A DNA stretch of 64,000 bases. It comes from Bacillota bacterium (GTDB taxonomy: Bacteria > Bacillota_E > JAJZYS01 > JAJYTV01). Positions 15,099 to 23,020 of this stretch are shown piece by piece. The position numbers were made by a program, and so were the translations under genes. The notes under the pieces are model-generated. The model searched no databases, was not told the origin of the DNA, and saw only the letters and a program-made list of their open reading frames with translations. The stretch is from NCBI GenBank assembly GCA_021845645.1, contig JAJZVM010000004.1:62001-126000 (forward strand). Direction: 5' to 3'. Each line of letters opens with the position of its first letter. Position 1 is the stretch's first letter.

Positions 15099-16067
15099 TT
15101 GAGCTTTTTGAGGCGAACCAGGACCTCCGCACTGGCCATCGCACTCGTCGCCTCGCTCGCCGGCGTCGTCTCCGCCGGCGGCGGCGCCGCATCAGCCGCC
15201 AAGCCCCTCACCAAGGTCGTCCTCGCAACGCTGCCCGTCACCGACACGGCAGTCGCCGTCGTCGCCCAGAAGGAGGGCTTCTTCCGGCAGCAGGGCCTCG
15301 ACGTCCAGCTCTCGATCATGCAACTCGGTCCAGCGACGACCCAGGCGGTCCTCACCGGCGCGGCGCAGTTCTCGCAAAGCAACTACGCGACGCTGTTCGC
15401 CGCACGCAGCAAGGGCATCCCCGTCGAGATCGTCTGCGAGGCCGCCCGCGCTACGCCCGCGTTCAGCACCGTCGCGGTGATGCCGAACTCGCCGATCAAG
15501 AGTTACAAGGACCTTGCGGGCAAGCGCATCGCCACGTCCGTCATCGGCGGCATCGGGCCTCTCGCCATCGACGCCTGGCTCAAGGCGCACGGCGTGAACT
15601 ACTCCACGATCACCTGGGTGCAGATGCCCTTCCCGTCCATGGGCTCCGCCCTGCAGCAAGGGCAGGTCGACGCCGCATGGCTCGTCGAGCCGTTTGTGAC
15701 CCTCGACGCGTCCACGCTCCACACGCGCACCGTGTTCCCGGTGTTCTCCGGCCCGACCGCGCGACTGCCGGTGAGCGCCTTCGCCACGTCGGTCGCCTAC
15801 GCGAAGGCCCACCCGCAGATCGTCGCCGCCTTCCGCCGCGCGATTCAGGAAGCCGCGAACCTGATGCAGAAGAAGCCTGGGCTGCTGCGGCAGATCCTTC
15901 CGACATACACCGCGATCAAGCCTGCACTCGCATCGAAGATCGGGCTCGAGGTCTACCCGGCTCAGACGAACCTCGGCCAGATCGAACGGGTCTCGACCAT
16001 GATGCGGCAGGTTGGGCTGCTGACAGCTCCGCTCAACGTCCAGTCGATGGTGTTCAGCGGCAAGTAG
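15099..16067 (+). CDS. ABC transporter substrate-binding protein (SsuA/THI5-NMT1-like)
   Basis: A 322-residue secreted solute-binding protein. It has a signal peptide with a basic start (SFLRRTRTS), a hydrophobic core (ALAIALVASLAGVVSA) and an AxA-like cleavage site, and no lipobox Cys. The mature part follows the NMT1/THI5-like fold (EGFFRQQGLDVQLSIMQLGP, YKDLAGKRIATS, QGQVDAAWLVEPF). TTG start has GGAGG 7 nt upstream. The group includes binders of sulfonates, nitrate, HMP and aromatic acids. The GntR-linked catabolic operon next door suggests an organic acid rather than sulfonate. Confidence 0.92.
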   Translation: MSFLRRTRTSALAIALVASLAGVVSAGGGAASAAKPLTKVVLATLPVTDTAVAVVAQKEGFFRQQGLDVQLSIMQLGPATTQAVLTGAAQFSQSNYATLFAARSKGIPVEIVCEAARATPAFSTVAVMPNSPIKSYKDLAGKRIATSVIGGIGPLAIDAWLKAHGVNYSTITWVQMPFPSMGSALQQGQVDAAWLVEPFVTLDASTLHTRTVFPVFSGPTARLPVSAFATSVAYAKAHPQIVAAFRRAIQEAANLMQKKPGLLRQILPTYTAIKPALASKIGLEVYPAQTNLGQIERVSTMMRQVGLLTAPLNVQSMVFSGK

Positions 16068-16091
16068 CGGCGTACCGCGTCACGCCACCCA

Positions 16092-16120
16092 GGCCCCGAA
16101 GCCCGAGAAGCTTCGGGGCC
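16092..16120 (+). terminator. Terminator hairpin after the ABC importer operon
   Basis: An 11-bp stem GGCCCCGAAGC/GCTTCGGGGCC with a 7-nt loop, 25 nt after the substrate-binding protein stop. It is followed by CCTCTGTC, a weak T-rich tail. The stretch from here to 16420 contains no supported gene. Confidence 0.65.
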
Positions 16121-16420
16121 CCTCTGTCGCGAGCCCCGCTGCGCGCGGGCCGACGCGCCTCGCAAGGCTTCTCGGGCAGCATCTGGTCCTGGCGCAGGGC
16201 GTGGGCAACGGCAGAGTGCCAGTCGCAAGACCCGACGAGATATCGCAGGTGGAGCCGCGGCTCGAGAGTGGCAACGCGGCCTGCAGCGCTAAGACGGGAC
16301 GGCAGACGTTGGTGCGCGCGGGCGGCTCGCAAGCCGCGGTGTCCCCGCAAGACCACGTATGCCAAGAGGATCGCGGGCACATATGTCGGCCCGCCCGGTT
16401 CGGCGTCGTCGGGTCGATAC

Positions 16421-17056
16421 TCAGTCGGTCACTATGCCCTCGAGCATGGCGTCCACGACGTCGCGCAGGTACGCCTCAGCATCCACCGCTTCGTCGATCA
16501 GGGCGGCGAAGATGAGGTTATAGAGAAACATGCGGGCGACCGTCGCAGGCTGCGCGGTGTGTAGACAGCCACGGTCAACGGCACCTTCCAGGTACTTGCC
16601 GATGATGGCGATCGCCGATTCGCGCATCTGCTGCCACCTCTGCGCTACCCGCGGGTGGTCGGCAGACTCGCGCACGAGAATGCGAGCAATCGCCTCGCGC
16701 CGCGTGACGACCGCCAGGAAACGCCAGCCCAGCTCGAAGAGCGCCTCCTTCGGTTGGAGCGGCGGTGCGGCACGCATGATCTGCTCCATCTCGGGCAGGA
16801 AACTGCGCTCCTCGACGAGGTCTTCGAGCAGTTTCTGCTTGCTCGAGAAGTAGTAGAAGACGAGACCGGCCGGCACGCCGGCCTCCTCCGCGATGCGCTT
16901 CGTCGATGTCGCGTCGAATCCCTGAAGAGCGAAGAGCACCTGTGCAGCATCGAGAATGCGCTGGCGTGTCTGCGCCTGTTCGGCCGCGGCCGTCCCGTCT
17001 CGACCGGCTCTCGGCAGAGATGCGCGTGACTTGGCCGACGCATCTGCCTTCGCCAA
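16421..17056 (-). CDS. TetR-family transcriptional regulator
   Basis: A 211-residue regulator. The N-terminal helix-turn-helix is clear (RQRILDAAQVLFALQGFDATSTKRIAEEAGVPAGLVFYYFSSKQKLLEDLV), after a long basic and polar N-terminal tail. The remainder is a helical ligand-binding domain. TTG at 17056 with GAGGTGATG upstream is the best available start; a start closer to the helix-turn-helix (after the polar tail) is possible. It is transcribed in the same direction as the TDT transporter, whose divergent promoter holds a perfect TetR-type palindrome (18559-18580). Confidence 0.9.
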   Translation of the reverse strand: MAKADASAKSRASLPRAGRDGTAAAEQAQTRQRILDAAQVLFALQGFDATSTKRIAEEAGVPAGLVFYYFSSKQKLLEDLVEERSFLPEMEQIMRAAPPLQPKEALFELGWRFLAVVTRREAIARILVRESADHPRVAQRWQQMRESAIAIIGKYLEGAVDRGCLHTAQPATVARMFLYNLIFAALIDEAVDAEAYLRDVVDAMLEGIVTD

Positions 17057-17430
17057 GGCATCACCTCATCTCGCAGACATCTGGGAACATCCGGTGCGGC
17101 ATCAGTGTACGTTGCGGACCGCGACAGACACAAGGGAACCGGCGCCTGCGATGCCGCCCGATCCCAGCCGTCCATCCGCACCTCCGCTTTCACAGGATCA
17201 CGCAGGGTGTCCCAAGCGAGCGAGGCATCCTGCGCCCGCACGCGCCTGCTGGCTACGCCGAACGTCCAGATGCCGATGATCACCGCGGCAGCACGCCCCG
17301 GTGCCGCCATATCCCATCTGCCACGGCGCCCCCAGGGATACCCGTGCGTTCCTGGCGCGAGGCGCCCATTGCGTAGCGGCGCGGCCTGACACCCTGGCGG
17401 CGCAGCCGGAGCACTGGACAGCGCTAGGCG
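17057..17430. other. Intergenic, no supported gene
   Basis: About 370 bp between the TDT transporter and the TetR gene. A minus-strand frame starting at 17310 encodes one hydrophobic stretch (GRAAAVIIGIWTFGVASRRV) but has no ribosome binding site and runs on into the TetR gene in the wrong frame. It might be a remnant of a small membrane protein. Confidence 0.4.
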
Positions 17431-18540
17431 TTACTCGGTCTTCGTCGCCGGGTGCGGTCGTGAGGGCTTCGGTTGCACCGGTGGCACGAAGAGCCTGCCT
17501 GCGACCAGACCGACCAGAGTGCCAATCGCCGCAAAGAACCAGAGCAGGACGAGGAGAACGCTGAGCAGCCCTGCGTACCAGATGATTCCTGGCGCTTGGA
17601 GATAGGCGGCGACATGCATCGTGCTCAGGGCATACGCGGCCAGAGGGAACGTGAAGGCCCAGAATGAGAGCGAGAAGGGTATGCCGCCCCGTCGCAAGTG
17701 ATGGAGCGTCACGGCAGTGGCGATGCCGAGCGCCCAGATGCCGAAGCCCCAAAGCGCCACGGCCAGGACGTCAAGCGCACCCACGGAAGTCACGAGATGC
17801 AATGCGTGGCTCGCGTCGGCGAGCCCCATCAGCCCAAGTGTGCCTACCCCGATCGGCCCGAGGCTGATCCAGAACGTCGGCGCGGCGTCGGCGCCGGGCA
17901 TGGAGTGTTGGAGCAGCCTGCCGATCACGAACGCTGCCATCAGCATGAAGAGCATCAGTCCCATGCCGAAGAACGCAAGGTTCACGAGGTGAACCGTGCC
18001 TGCCCACGGGCTGTGCCGGGCGAGCAGCATCGCCGTGAGCGGATTGCCCAGGAGCGGGATCACGATGGCAGCTACCGGCGTGAGCAGCCACGAGAAATTG
18101 ATGAAGTTCGGCGCAGGTCCATCCTGGCGCATCAACGTGAAGCCGATGTAGATGGCGAGCGCCGTCACTCCTACGACGCCGATCAGCCATCCGACCAGGG
18201 TGATCACGTAGAGCGCTGCGGGCCCAAGCCACGTCCTCGAGATGAGATCCGCGTCGAGTGCCACGATCATCGCGGCGACCGGCATGGTGACATAGAAGTT
18301 GCCGAGCAGCGGGTGGTCGAGGTCGCGGCGCGCGGCGTCGGCGTGTCCGAGCCAGCGCCACACCCACGGAACGAGCAGTGTCAGGAACAGCACGTACGTG
18401 ACGACAGCGAACGCGACCCCGACTCCCCGCGCCCAGGGCAATCTCTCGCCCCAGGCGTAGATGACGTCGGCAAGGCCGCCTGTGCCCATCACAACCGCAA
18501 ACCAGGCGGGGGAAAAATGGCGGACCCATGGCGTGCGCAT
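17431..18540 (-). CDS. TDT-family transporter (TehA/Mae1/Ssu1-like)
   Basis: A 369-residue membrane protein with about ten hydrophobic helices, the size and layout of the tellurite-resistance/dicarboxylate transporter family. The first helix follows RHFSPAWFAVVMGTGGLADV, the family's typical start, and the central region has FINFSWLLTPVAAIVIPLLG. Members are anion channels for sulfite, malate, tellurite or chloride. ATG 18540 is preferred over an upstream frame extension to 18666 because GAGGAGGG lies 7 nt before it and the extension would cross the operator. It is divergent from an FmdE-like protein. Sulfite or another small anion is plausible, but the substrate is not determined. Confidence 0.87.
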   Translation of the reverse strand: MRTPWVRHFSPAWFAVVMGTGGLADVIYAWGERLPWARGVGVAFAVVTYVLFLTLLVPWVWRWLGHADAARRDLDHPLLGNFYVTMPVAAMIVALDADLISRTWLGPAALYVITLVGWLIGVVGVTALAIYIGFTLMRQDGPAPNFINFSWLLTPVAAIVIPLLGNPLTAMLLARHSPWAGTVHLVNLAFFGMGLMLFMLMAAFVIGRLLQHSMPGADAAPTFWISLGPIGVGTLGLMGLADASHALHLVTSVGALDVLAVALWGFGIWALGIATAVTLHHLRRGGIPFSLSFWAFTFPLAAYALSTMHVAAYLQAPGIIWYAGLLSVLLVLLWFFAAIGTLVGLVAGRLFVPPVQPKPSRPHPATKTE

Positions 18541-18558
18541 CGACAGTCCCTCCTCGAT

Positions 18559-18580
18559 CTTGACTGATTGCTCAGTCAAG
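18559..18580. promoter_or_regulatory. Perfect TetR-type operator palindrome between TDT transporter and fmdE-like gene
   Basis: CTTGACTGA-TTGC-TCAGTCAAG: a perfect 9-bp inverted repeat with a 4-bp spacer. TGACTGA-N4-TCAGTCA dyads are typical of TetR/AcrR operators. Its plus-strand TTGACT could be a -35 box with a weak CATTCT -10 at 18584-18589, so a bound repressor would block the fmdE-side promoter. It also overlaps the TDT leader, 19 nt before its start. Confidence 0.8.
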
Positions 18581-18664
18581 ATCCATTCTAGAACTGCTCC
18601 TTGCACCCGCGCAACAACCGGATCGGAAGCGCCGGGAACGATCCCCCGGAAGGGAGTTGTGGAC

Positions 18665-19288
18665 ATGGAGAACCAGAGCGACCTGAAGGAACTGCCAGAA
18701 TGGCTCGTGGAGTTTCACGGGCACCTTTGCCCGTTTCTCGTCGTGGGCTGGCGCATGGGTCAGGAGGCGTTGGTGCGTCTCGGGGAGCATCGCGAACGTG
18801 ACCAGGGCCTGTTCCTCTTCACCGAACTGGGCGGCGATACGCTCCGGGCCCAGTCCTGCTACGAAGACGGCTTGCAGGCCGCGACCGGATGTACGGTCGG
18901 GAAGGGGACCCTGCGTCGCCTCAACTTCGGCAAAGTGGCGGCCGTTCTCGCGCGCCCCGGCGCCACTGCCCTGCGTATCGCGCTGCGAGGGGAAGTCTGC
19001 GACGAACTGGCCAAGACAGGCTACGCCACTGAGCGGCGGCAAGGCAAGCCGGCGTCCGCAGTGTCGTCGGCAGCCATCGCCGACGCGGTCGGGCGTGTGA
19101 CGCGCATGAGCGCAGAGGAGCTCTTTTCCTTTGAGCACTTTGCGGTGGTCCACTTCCGCCCGGTCGTGGCAGACCCGGCCAGGGCACGCTGCGCAATCTG
19201 CGGCGAGTATGTCTTCGAGCAGGACGCTGTCACCACGGAAGGCCATGTCCTGTGCCGCCCATGCGCTGGCCACCTCGCAACCGTCTAG
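18665..19288 (+). CDS. FmdE-family protein with C-terminal zinc ribbon
   Basis: A 207-residue protein of the FmdE (formylmethanofuran dehydrogenase subunit E-like) family. Markers are FHGHLCPF (about residues 17-24), the DGLQAATGCTVGKGT segment with its conserved Cys, and a C-terminal CAIC...CRPC zinc ribbon. In bacteria such proteins occur without methanogenesis and are thought to bind metal. ATG 18665 follows a GGAAGGGAG Shine-Dalgarno. It shares its upstream region, including a perfect TetR palindrome, with the divergent TDT transporter. Function in bacteria is not established; the Mo-enzyme operon further along makes a metal or pterin link possible but unproven. Confidence 0.88.
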   Translation: MENQSDLKELPEWLVEFHGHLCPFLVVGWRMGQEALVRLGEHRERDQGLFLFTELGGDTLRAQSCYEDGLQAATGCTVGKGTLRRLNFGKVAAVLARPGATALRIALRGEVCDELAKTGYATERRQGKPASAVSSAAIADAVGRVTRMSAEELFSFEHFAVVHFRPVVADPARARCAICGEYVFEQDAVTTEGHVLCRPCAGHLATV

Positions 19289-19354
19289 GCCCTATGCGTG
19301 GCACGCAGCTGAGGGCGACGGGAACCACCCGGCGAGAGGGCGGAGAAACCAACC

Positions 19355-19765
19355 TCACGCGCGCTCCCAGTATCCCGCGATAGGTACTGCCATGGACACC
19401 GTCTGAAAGACGGTGCTGTTCGCTCGCGCGAGTTCCACCATGCGCTCCAGGCGCTCATCGGGAGCATCTGAGCTTATCCGCAGGACATAGCGGATTTGCG
19501 TCAGCGCAGGCGGCTTGTCCTGCCTTTCCCCTTCGACCTCGACCGCTGCAGCCGCAATGGGTACGCGGGAGAGTTGCGACACATAATCAAGTGCCGTCAG
19601 CAGGCAATCCCCGACCGCCGAGAGCAAGGTCTCCACGGGGTTGAATCCCGCCTCTGCGTCGGCGCGGCGCGCTCCCAGGATGAGCGAGAAGTCGCGCACC
19701 GTCGACCGCGCATGCGCTTCGTCGACCCGATCGACGTTGACCTTGTACGTCTGCGTCGGCGTCAC
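19355..19765 (-). CDS. OsmC-family protein lacking the second peroxidatic cysteine
   Basis: A 136-residue OsmC/YhfA-like protein. The first redox Cys is present in the helix motif PVETLLSAVGDCLLTALDYV. The second Cys, normally in a later helix, is replaced: the segment reads ANSTVFQTVSMAV. It may thus be a single-Cys thiol protein rather than a classical Ohr/OsmC peroxidase. GTG start at 19765 lies very close to GAGGAG. It may be transcribed with, or read through from, the upstream ArsA-like genes (gap 55 nt). Confidence 0.82.
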   Translation of the reverse strand: MTPTQTYKVNVDRVDEAHARSTVRDFSLILGARRADAEAGFNPVETLLSAVGDCLLTALDYVSQLSRVPIAAAAVEVEGERQDKPPALTQIRYVLRISSDAPDERLERMVELARANSTVFQTVSMAVPIAGYWERA

Positions 19766-19820
19766 ACTCCTCGATCTCCAAGGCGCGAAGGGACCGGCAG
19801 ATCGGTGGGTATCGCCGATC

Positions 19821-20699
19821 TCATCCGCCGAACGCCTCGCTGGCTACGCGCAGGATGGCATCGAGCCCGATGACATCCGTATCGTGCAGGTGCACACGCT
19901 GAACCCGGGCACCAGGGAATCGTTCCGGGATCTCCTTGAGATACCTCTGCTGCATCTCATACCTCTGCCGGAACAGCGGATGCACGCAGACCTCCTGCGC
20001 AAGCACCTGATTCGCGATCACGAGCGATGTCTCGAGACCGATCTCCTTCAATTCCTCTGACGCGCGCGCCGCCTCGGCGATCGGTGTCGCCTCGGGATAG
20101 ACGACGAACGCAAATGTCGTCTGGCCGGCATCGCCCAGCAGCGCAAGCGCCTCCCGCATCCGCCCTGCCTCCGCGTCTTCGGCCGCACCGGCCTTCTGCC
20201 CGCCCTGCGCCTTTGCGGCGATCTGCTGGCTGTAGCTGAGCGGCAGCTGCAGCAGGCGCAGCGTGTGCCCAGTGGGCGCCGTGTCGAAGACGACCGTCTC
20301 ATAGCGGTCCGTCAGAAGGTAGTCGAGGAAGCGCCGGAAAACCGCCACCTCCTCGGTGCAGGGCGAGTTCAGTTCCTCCTCGATGCGTTGCACGGTGTCC
20401 ACCGCGTAGCGCCGCCGCGCGTCAAAGAGCACCGTGTCCTTGTAGCGCCTTGTCTCGTGGTGCGGCTCGATGCGGGCCGCATCGAGCCCCGCGACGCCGG
20501 GAACCGCCTTCGGCTCGTCGTCCACCTCGCACTCGAGCACCCTGCCGATGTGCGCAGCGGGATCTGTCGTGACGAGGAGCGTCCTGCGCCCCTCTCGCGC
20601 GTGAAAGGCGGCTGCCGCGACGGCCATCGTCGTCTTGCCGACGCCGCCTTTCCCCGCAGCGAAGAAGCGCCGGGGCGTCTCAGTGGATGGCGTAGACAT
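19821..20699 (-). CDS. arsA: ArsA-family ATPase, half-size (second copy)
   Basis: A 292-residue ArsA/GET3-like ATPase. It has the deviant Walker A GKGGVGKTT at the N-terminus, the switch I region VTTDPAAHIG and the switch II motif VFDTAPTGHTLRLLQLP. Long ArsA proteins have two such halves in one chain; here they are separate genes that overlap by 20 nt. Cys residues in NSPCTEEV and QEVCVHPLF could take part in metalloid binding. The partner pump (ArsB or Acr3) is not in the window. Confidence 0.9.
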   Translation of the reverse strand: MSTPSTETPRRFFAAGKGGVGKTTMAVAAAAFHAREGRRTLLVTTDPAAHIGRVLECEVDDEPKAVPGVAGLDAARIEPHHETRRYKDTVLFDARRRYAVDTVQRIEEELNSPCTEEVAVFRRFLDYLLTDRYETVVFDTAPTGHTLRLLQLPLSYSQQIAAKAQGGQKAGAAEDAEAGRMREALALLGDAGQTTFAFVVYPEATPIAEAARASEELKEIGLETSLVIANQVLAQEVCVHPLFRQRYEMQQRYLKEIPERFPGARVQRVHLHDTDVIGLDAILRVASEAFGG

Positions 20700-21558
20700 C
20701 GAGATCTACCCACCTTCCGAGCGTACGCAGCATGGCGACGCCCTTCACTTCCCCGTTCAGCAGGGGCACCTGGAGTGCCTCTGCCGGGAAGTGCGCGGCG
20801 ATCTCGGCGATCTGCGAGAGCTGCATCGCGCGACGCGAGGCGAAAAAGGGATGCTCCGCAGCCTCCGGCGGAATCACGCCGTTGACGATCAGGCGCTGGT
20901 TGAGGATGCCGAGTTCCGCCAACTCCGAAGATGCACGCAGGGTCTCCGCAACCGACGTGTGCTCGGGCTGCGCCACGAAGACGAAGTGCGTCGAGGAACC
21001 GTCCTTGAGAAGCGCCATTGCCCTGTCGTACTGCTCCTTCGACGTCTGCAGCTGATCGACCGGGCCGATGCAGGTCTGGCCGCTCCCCTGCGCGCTCTCC
21101 TCAATGTGCGCGGACCACGCGGACGGCAGCTCCAGAAGGCGCAGCGTATGACCGGTCGGGGCCGTGTCGAAGACGATCACGTCGTACTCCTCACGAAACA
21201 TCGAGGCGACGAACTCGTCAAAGCCGGCGATCTCCACGGTGCAGGGGCCCCTCATCTGCTCGTCCATCGTGCGCAGCATCTCGTCCGGCAGCAGGCCCCT
21301 CAGCGGCCCGAGCGCCTTCTCGCGGTAGATGCGCGCCGCCTCCTCTGCGTCGATCTCCTGCGCATCGAGCATGGGAACGGGCGCGATCGACACAGGCGCC
21401 GGCCCGATTGCCTGCTCGAACACGTCCCCGAGGTTCGATGCGGGGTCGGTCGTCACGAGCAGCGTGCGCAGGCCGCTGTCCGCGAGCCGCACCGCCGTCG
21501 CGGAAGCGAGGGACGTCTTGCCGACGCCCCCCTTGCCGGAAAAGAACAGGTACCGCAT
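20680..21558 (-). CDS. arsA: ArsA-family ATPase, half-size (first copy)
   Basis: A 292-residue ATPase with GKGGVGKTS Walker A at residues 8-16, VTTDPASNLG and VFDTAPTGHTLRLLELP. It contains the Cys in RGPCTVEIAGFDEF, the conserved metalloid-site Cys of ArsA halves, and a second Cys in SGQTCIG. ATG 21558 begins directly with RYLFFSGKGG; an extension upstream would overlap arsD. It is the partner of the downstream half-size ATPase, overlapping it by 20 nt. Confidence 0.9.
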   Translation of the reverse strand: MRYLFFSGKGGVGKTSLASATAVRLADSGLRTLLVTTDPASNLGDVFEQAIGPAPVSIAPVPMLDAQEIDAEEAARIYREKALGPLRGLLPDEMLRTMDEQMRGPCTVEIAGFDEFVASMFREEYDVIVFDTAPTGHTLRLLELPSAWSAHIEESAQGSGQTCIGPVDQLQTSKEQYDRAMALLKDGSSTHFVFVAQPEHTSVAETLRASSELAELGILNQRLIVNGVIPPEAAEHPFFASRRAMQLSQIAEIAAHFPAEALQVPLLNGEVKGVAMLRTLGRWVDLDVYAIH

Positions 21559-21571
21559 GCGACCGACTTCC

Positions 21572-21877
21572 TCATCTGGTGATCTGCAGGGCTTCGCGCA
21601 GTTCCTCGTAGGTCGGGTAGCGCCCTGCGAACTGGAGATCGCCTTCCACGGCGACCATCGGCAGTGCCCCCGTGCCCTGGGAGAGGATCCTCCGATAGAC
21701 CGTGTCGTTGCCGAGGAACGCCTCAGGATCACGGCTCAGCTGGTGGCGCGAAACCTCGACGCCCTTTTCGCGCAACCGCTCCAGCGCCTCCTCGATGCGG
21801 ATCAGCGCCTCGTCCGGCGCAGGCCCGCAGAGGCCCGTCGAGCAGCACATCTCCGGGTCGAACACGTCCAATCTCAT
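21572..21877 (-). CDS. arsD: Arsenite metallochaperone ArsD
   Basis: A 101-residue ArsD. The vicinal Cys pair and third Cys that deliver As(III) to ArsA are visible in DPEMCCSTGLCG (about residues 10-18). The thioredoxin-like remainder has HQLSRDPEAFL and LPMVAVEGDL. Start at ATG 21877 is preferred, 9 nt after AGGAG; the ATG at 21886 abuts the Shine-Dalgarno. It sits immediately upstream of the two ArsA halves, as in ars operons. Confidence 0.93.
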   Translation of the reverse strand: MRLDVFDPEMCCSTGLCGPAPDEALIRIEEALERLREKGVEVSRHQLSRDPEAFLGNDTVYRRILSQGTGALPMVAVEGDLQFAGRYPTYEELREALQITR

Positions 21878-21890
21878 CACAGCCATCTCC

Positions 21891-22166
21891 TCAGCAGTTG
21901 CAGCCTTCGCCACAGCCGCAGCCCGCGCCCTCACCGCCGACCGCAACGAGCTTGATGGCTTCGCCACGTTCGAGCTTCGATGCGAGATCGTCGATCTTCG
22001 TCACGGCCTGCAGGCGCACGGCGCGCGCGATCTGGACGGCCGTCTGGATTTCGCGGCTCTCCGCGCCTGCCTTGCGCGCGGCCTCCACGTGGTACTCGAG
22101 GCAGCTGTCGCACCCCGCCGCCACCGATGCCGCAATCCCAATCAGTTCCTTTACCTTAGCGTCCAT
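21891..22166 (-). CDS. Carboxymuconolactone decarboxylase/AhpD-like family protein
   Basis: A 91-residue AhpD-fold protein. The redox motif is CDSCLEYH (CxxC followed by His), the same arrangement as in AhpD disulfide reductases, after the helix KELIGIAASVAAG. It ends in an unusual Cys/Gly-rich tail, GAGCGCGEGCNC, that could bind a metal or metalloid. ATG 22166 is downstream of GGAGG. Located between ArsR and ArsD, it is a candidate thiol-recycling or metalloid-binding helper for the ArsD/ArsA chain. Confidence 0.85.
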   Translation of the reverse strand: MDAKVKELIGIAASVAAGCDSCLEYHVEAARKAGAESREIQTAVQIARAVRLQAVTKIDDLASKLERGEAIKLVAVGGEGAGCGCGEGCNC

Positions 22167-22575
22167 CGACCATCGCTCCTCCATCAATCGTGTGCGCCCG
22201 CACCGCCGCGTCGGCCTCTGGAGGCTGCACGACGGCGCAGGTGGTGTCGACGTGGTTTGCCCTAAGCCACGCCTCGTCTTCCTCGTCCCGCGGGAGTGTC
22301 ATGACGATCTCCGCGAGAACCGGCGCGAGATCGCCGCGGATGGCGTAGTAGGTCCAGTACTTCTGCCGCCGCTCGCTGATCAGACCTGCCTGCCGCAGCT
22401 TTCGAAGGTGCTGTGAGACTGCCGGCTGGCTCACCGGCAGCCGCGCGACGAGTTCGCAGACGCAGGCCTCGCGCACGCGCAGAAGGGCTAGGATGCGCAG
22501 GCGGATCGGATCGCCGAGCGCCCGATAGACCTCCGTCTCGTACTCGTACACGTTCATCACCTCATTGTGATTCAC
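22156..22575 (-). CDS. arsR: ArsR/SmtB-family regulator
   Basis: A metalloid-responsive repressor of 133-139 residues. The metal-binding helix reads REACVCELVARL (CVC motif, as in ArsR), followed by the recognition helix VSQPAVSQHLRKLRQAGL and a wing (RRQKYWTYYAI). Two starts are possible: GTG 22575 or ATG 22557. The region has a poor Shine-Dalgarno for either, and a near-leaderless transcript is possible because TATAAG lies 5-10 nt upstream of GTG 22575. The gene overlaps the AhpD-like gene by 11 nt and heads the ars-type operon running to 19821. Confidence 0.9.
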   Translation of the reverse strand: MNHNEVMNVYEYETEVYRALGDPIRLRILALLRVREACVCELVARLPVSQPAVSQHLRKLRQAGLISERRQKYWTYYAIRGDLAPVLAEIVMTLPRDEEDEAWLRANHVDTTCAVVQPPEADAAVRAHTIDGGAMVDGR

Positions 22576-23020
22576 TTATATTCCTCGGCCTGCCATGGTG
22601 TCAAGTGAACTCCTTGGTCGGCGTCATCTCCTTCGAGAAGCTCCGCCTGCATGTCCCACGACGCTCCTGGCCCTCACGGAGGTCATCGCACTGCACGCCA
22701 CGCCATTGGCCAATCTTCACGTGCATGAGCTGACGCAAGACATTGGCGTTAGCCTTGAGAAAGCAGGTGAGCATTTGCGGTCAGCTGGACCCAAGGCGGC
22801 GGCGCGGTGGTCCCGCCGCGCGGTCAACCCGCGGCATCCGGAGACCGAGCGCGGTCCGTCACGCTGCAAGCTCCTAGACAGGCTCAGGTGGTATACTATA
22901 TCAAGTACAGGATCCGGGACTTTCGTCTATGCGCTCGCGCTGCGTTTTCTGGACGGCCTCGGCATGATTCCAGGAGAGCCAAGGCTCCAAGAGTAGATCG
23001 GTAGGAAAGGGGCATCGGCA
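22576..23020. promoter_or_regulatory. 445-bp divergent intergenic region of two ArsR-type genes
   Basis: No supported gene. Near the left end the AT-rich stretch ATTCACTTATATTCC (22570-22584) is a likely promoter/operator for the arsR operon. Near the right end, GTATACTATATCAAGTAC (22891-22908) is an AT-rich, partly symmetrical element ahead of the ArsR-ArsC fusion. ArsR proteins usually bind such AT-rich dyads; the two sites may belong to the two different regulators. Confidence 0.45.

Noticed and set aside
22595..22996. A 133-codon frame in the arsR intergenic region
   Set aside because: No recognised domain or Shine-Dalgarno, and it runs across the promoter region of the ArsR-ArsC fusion.
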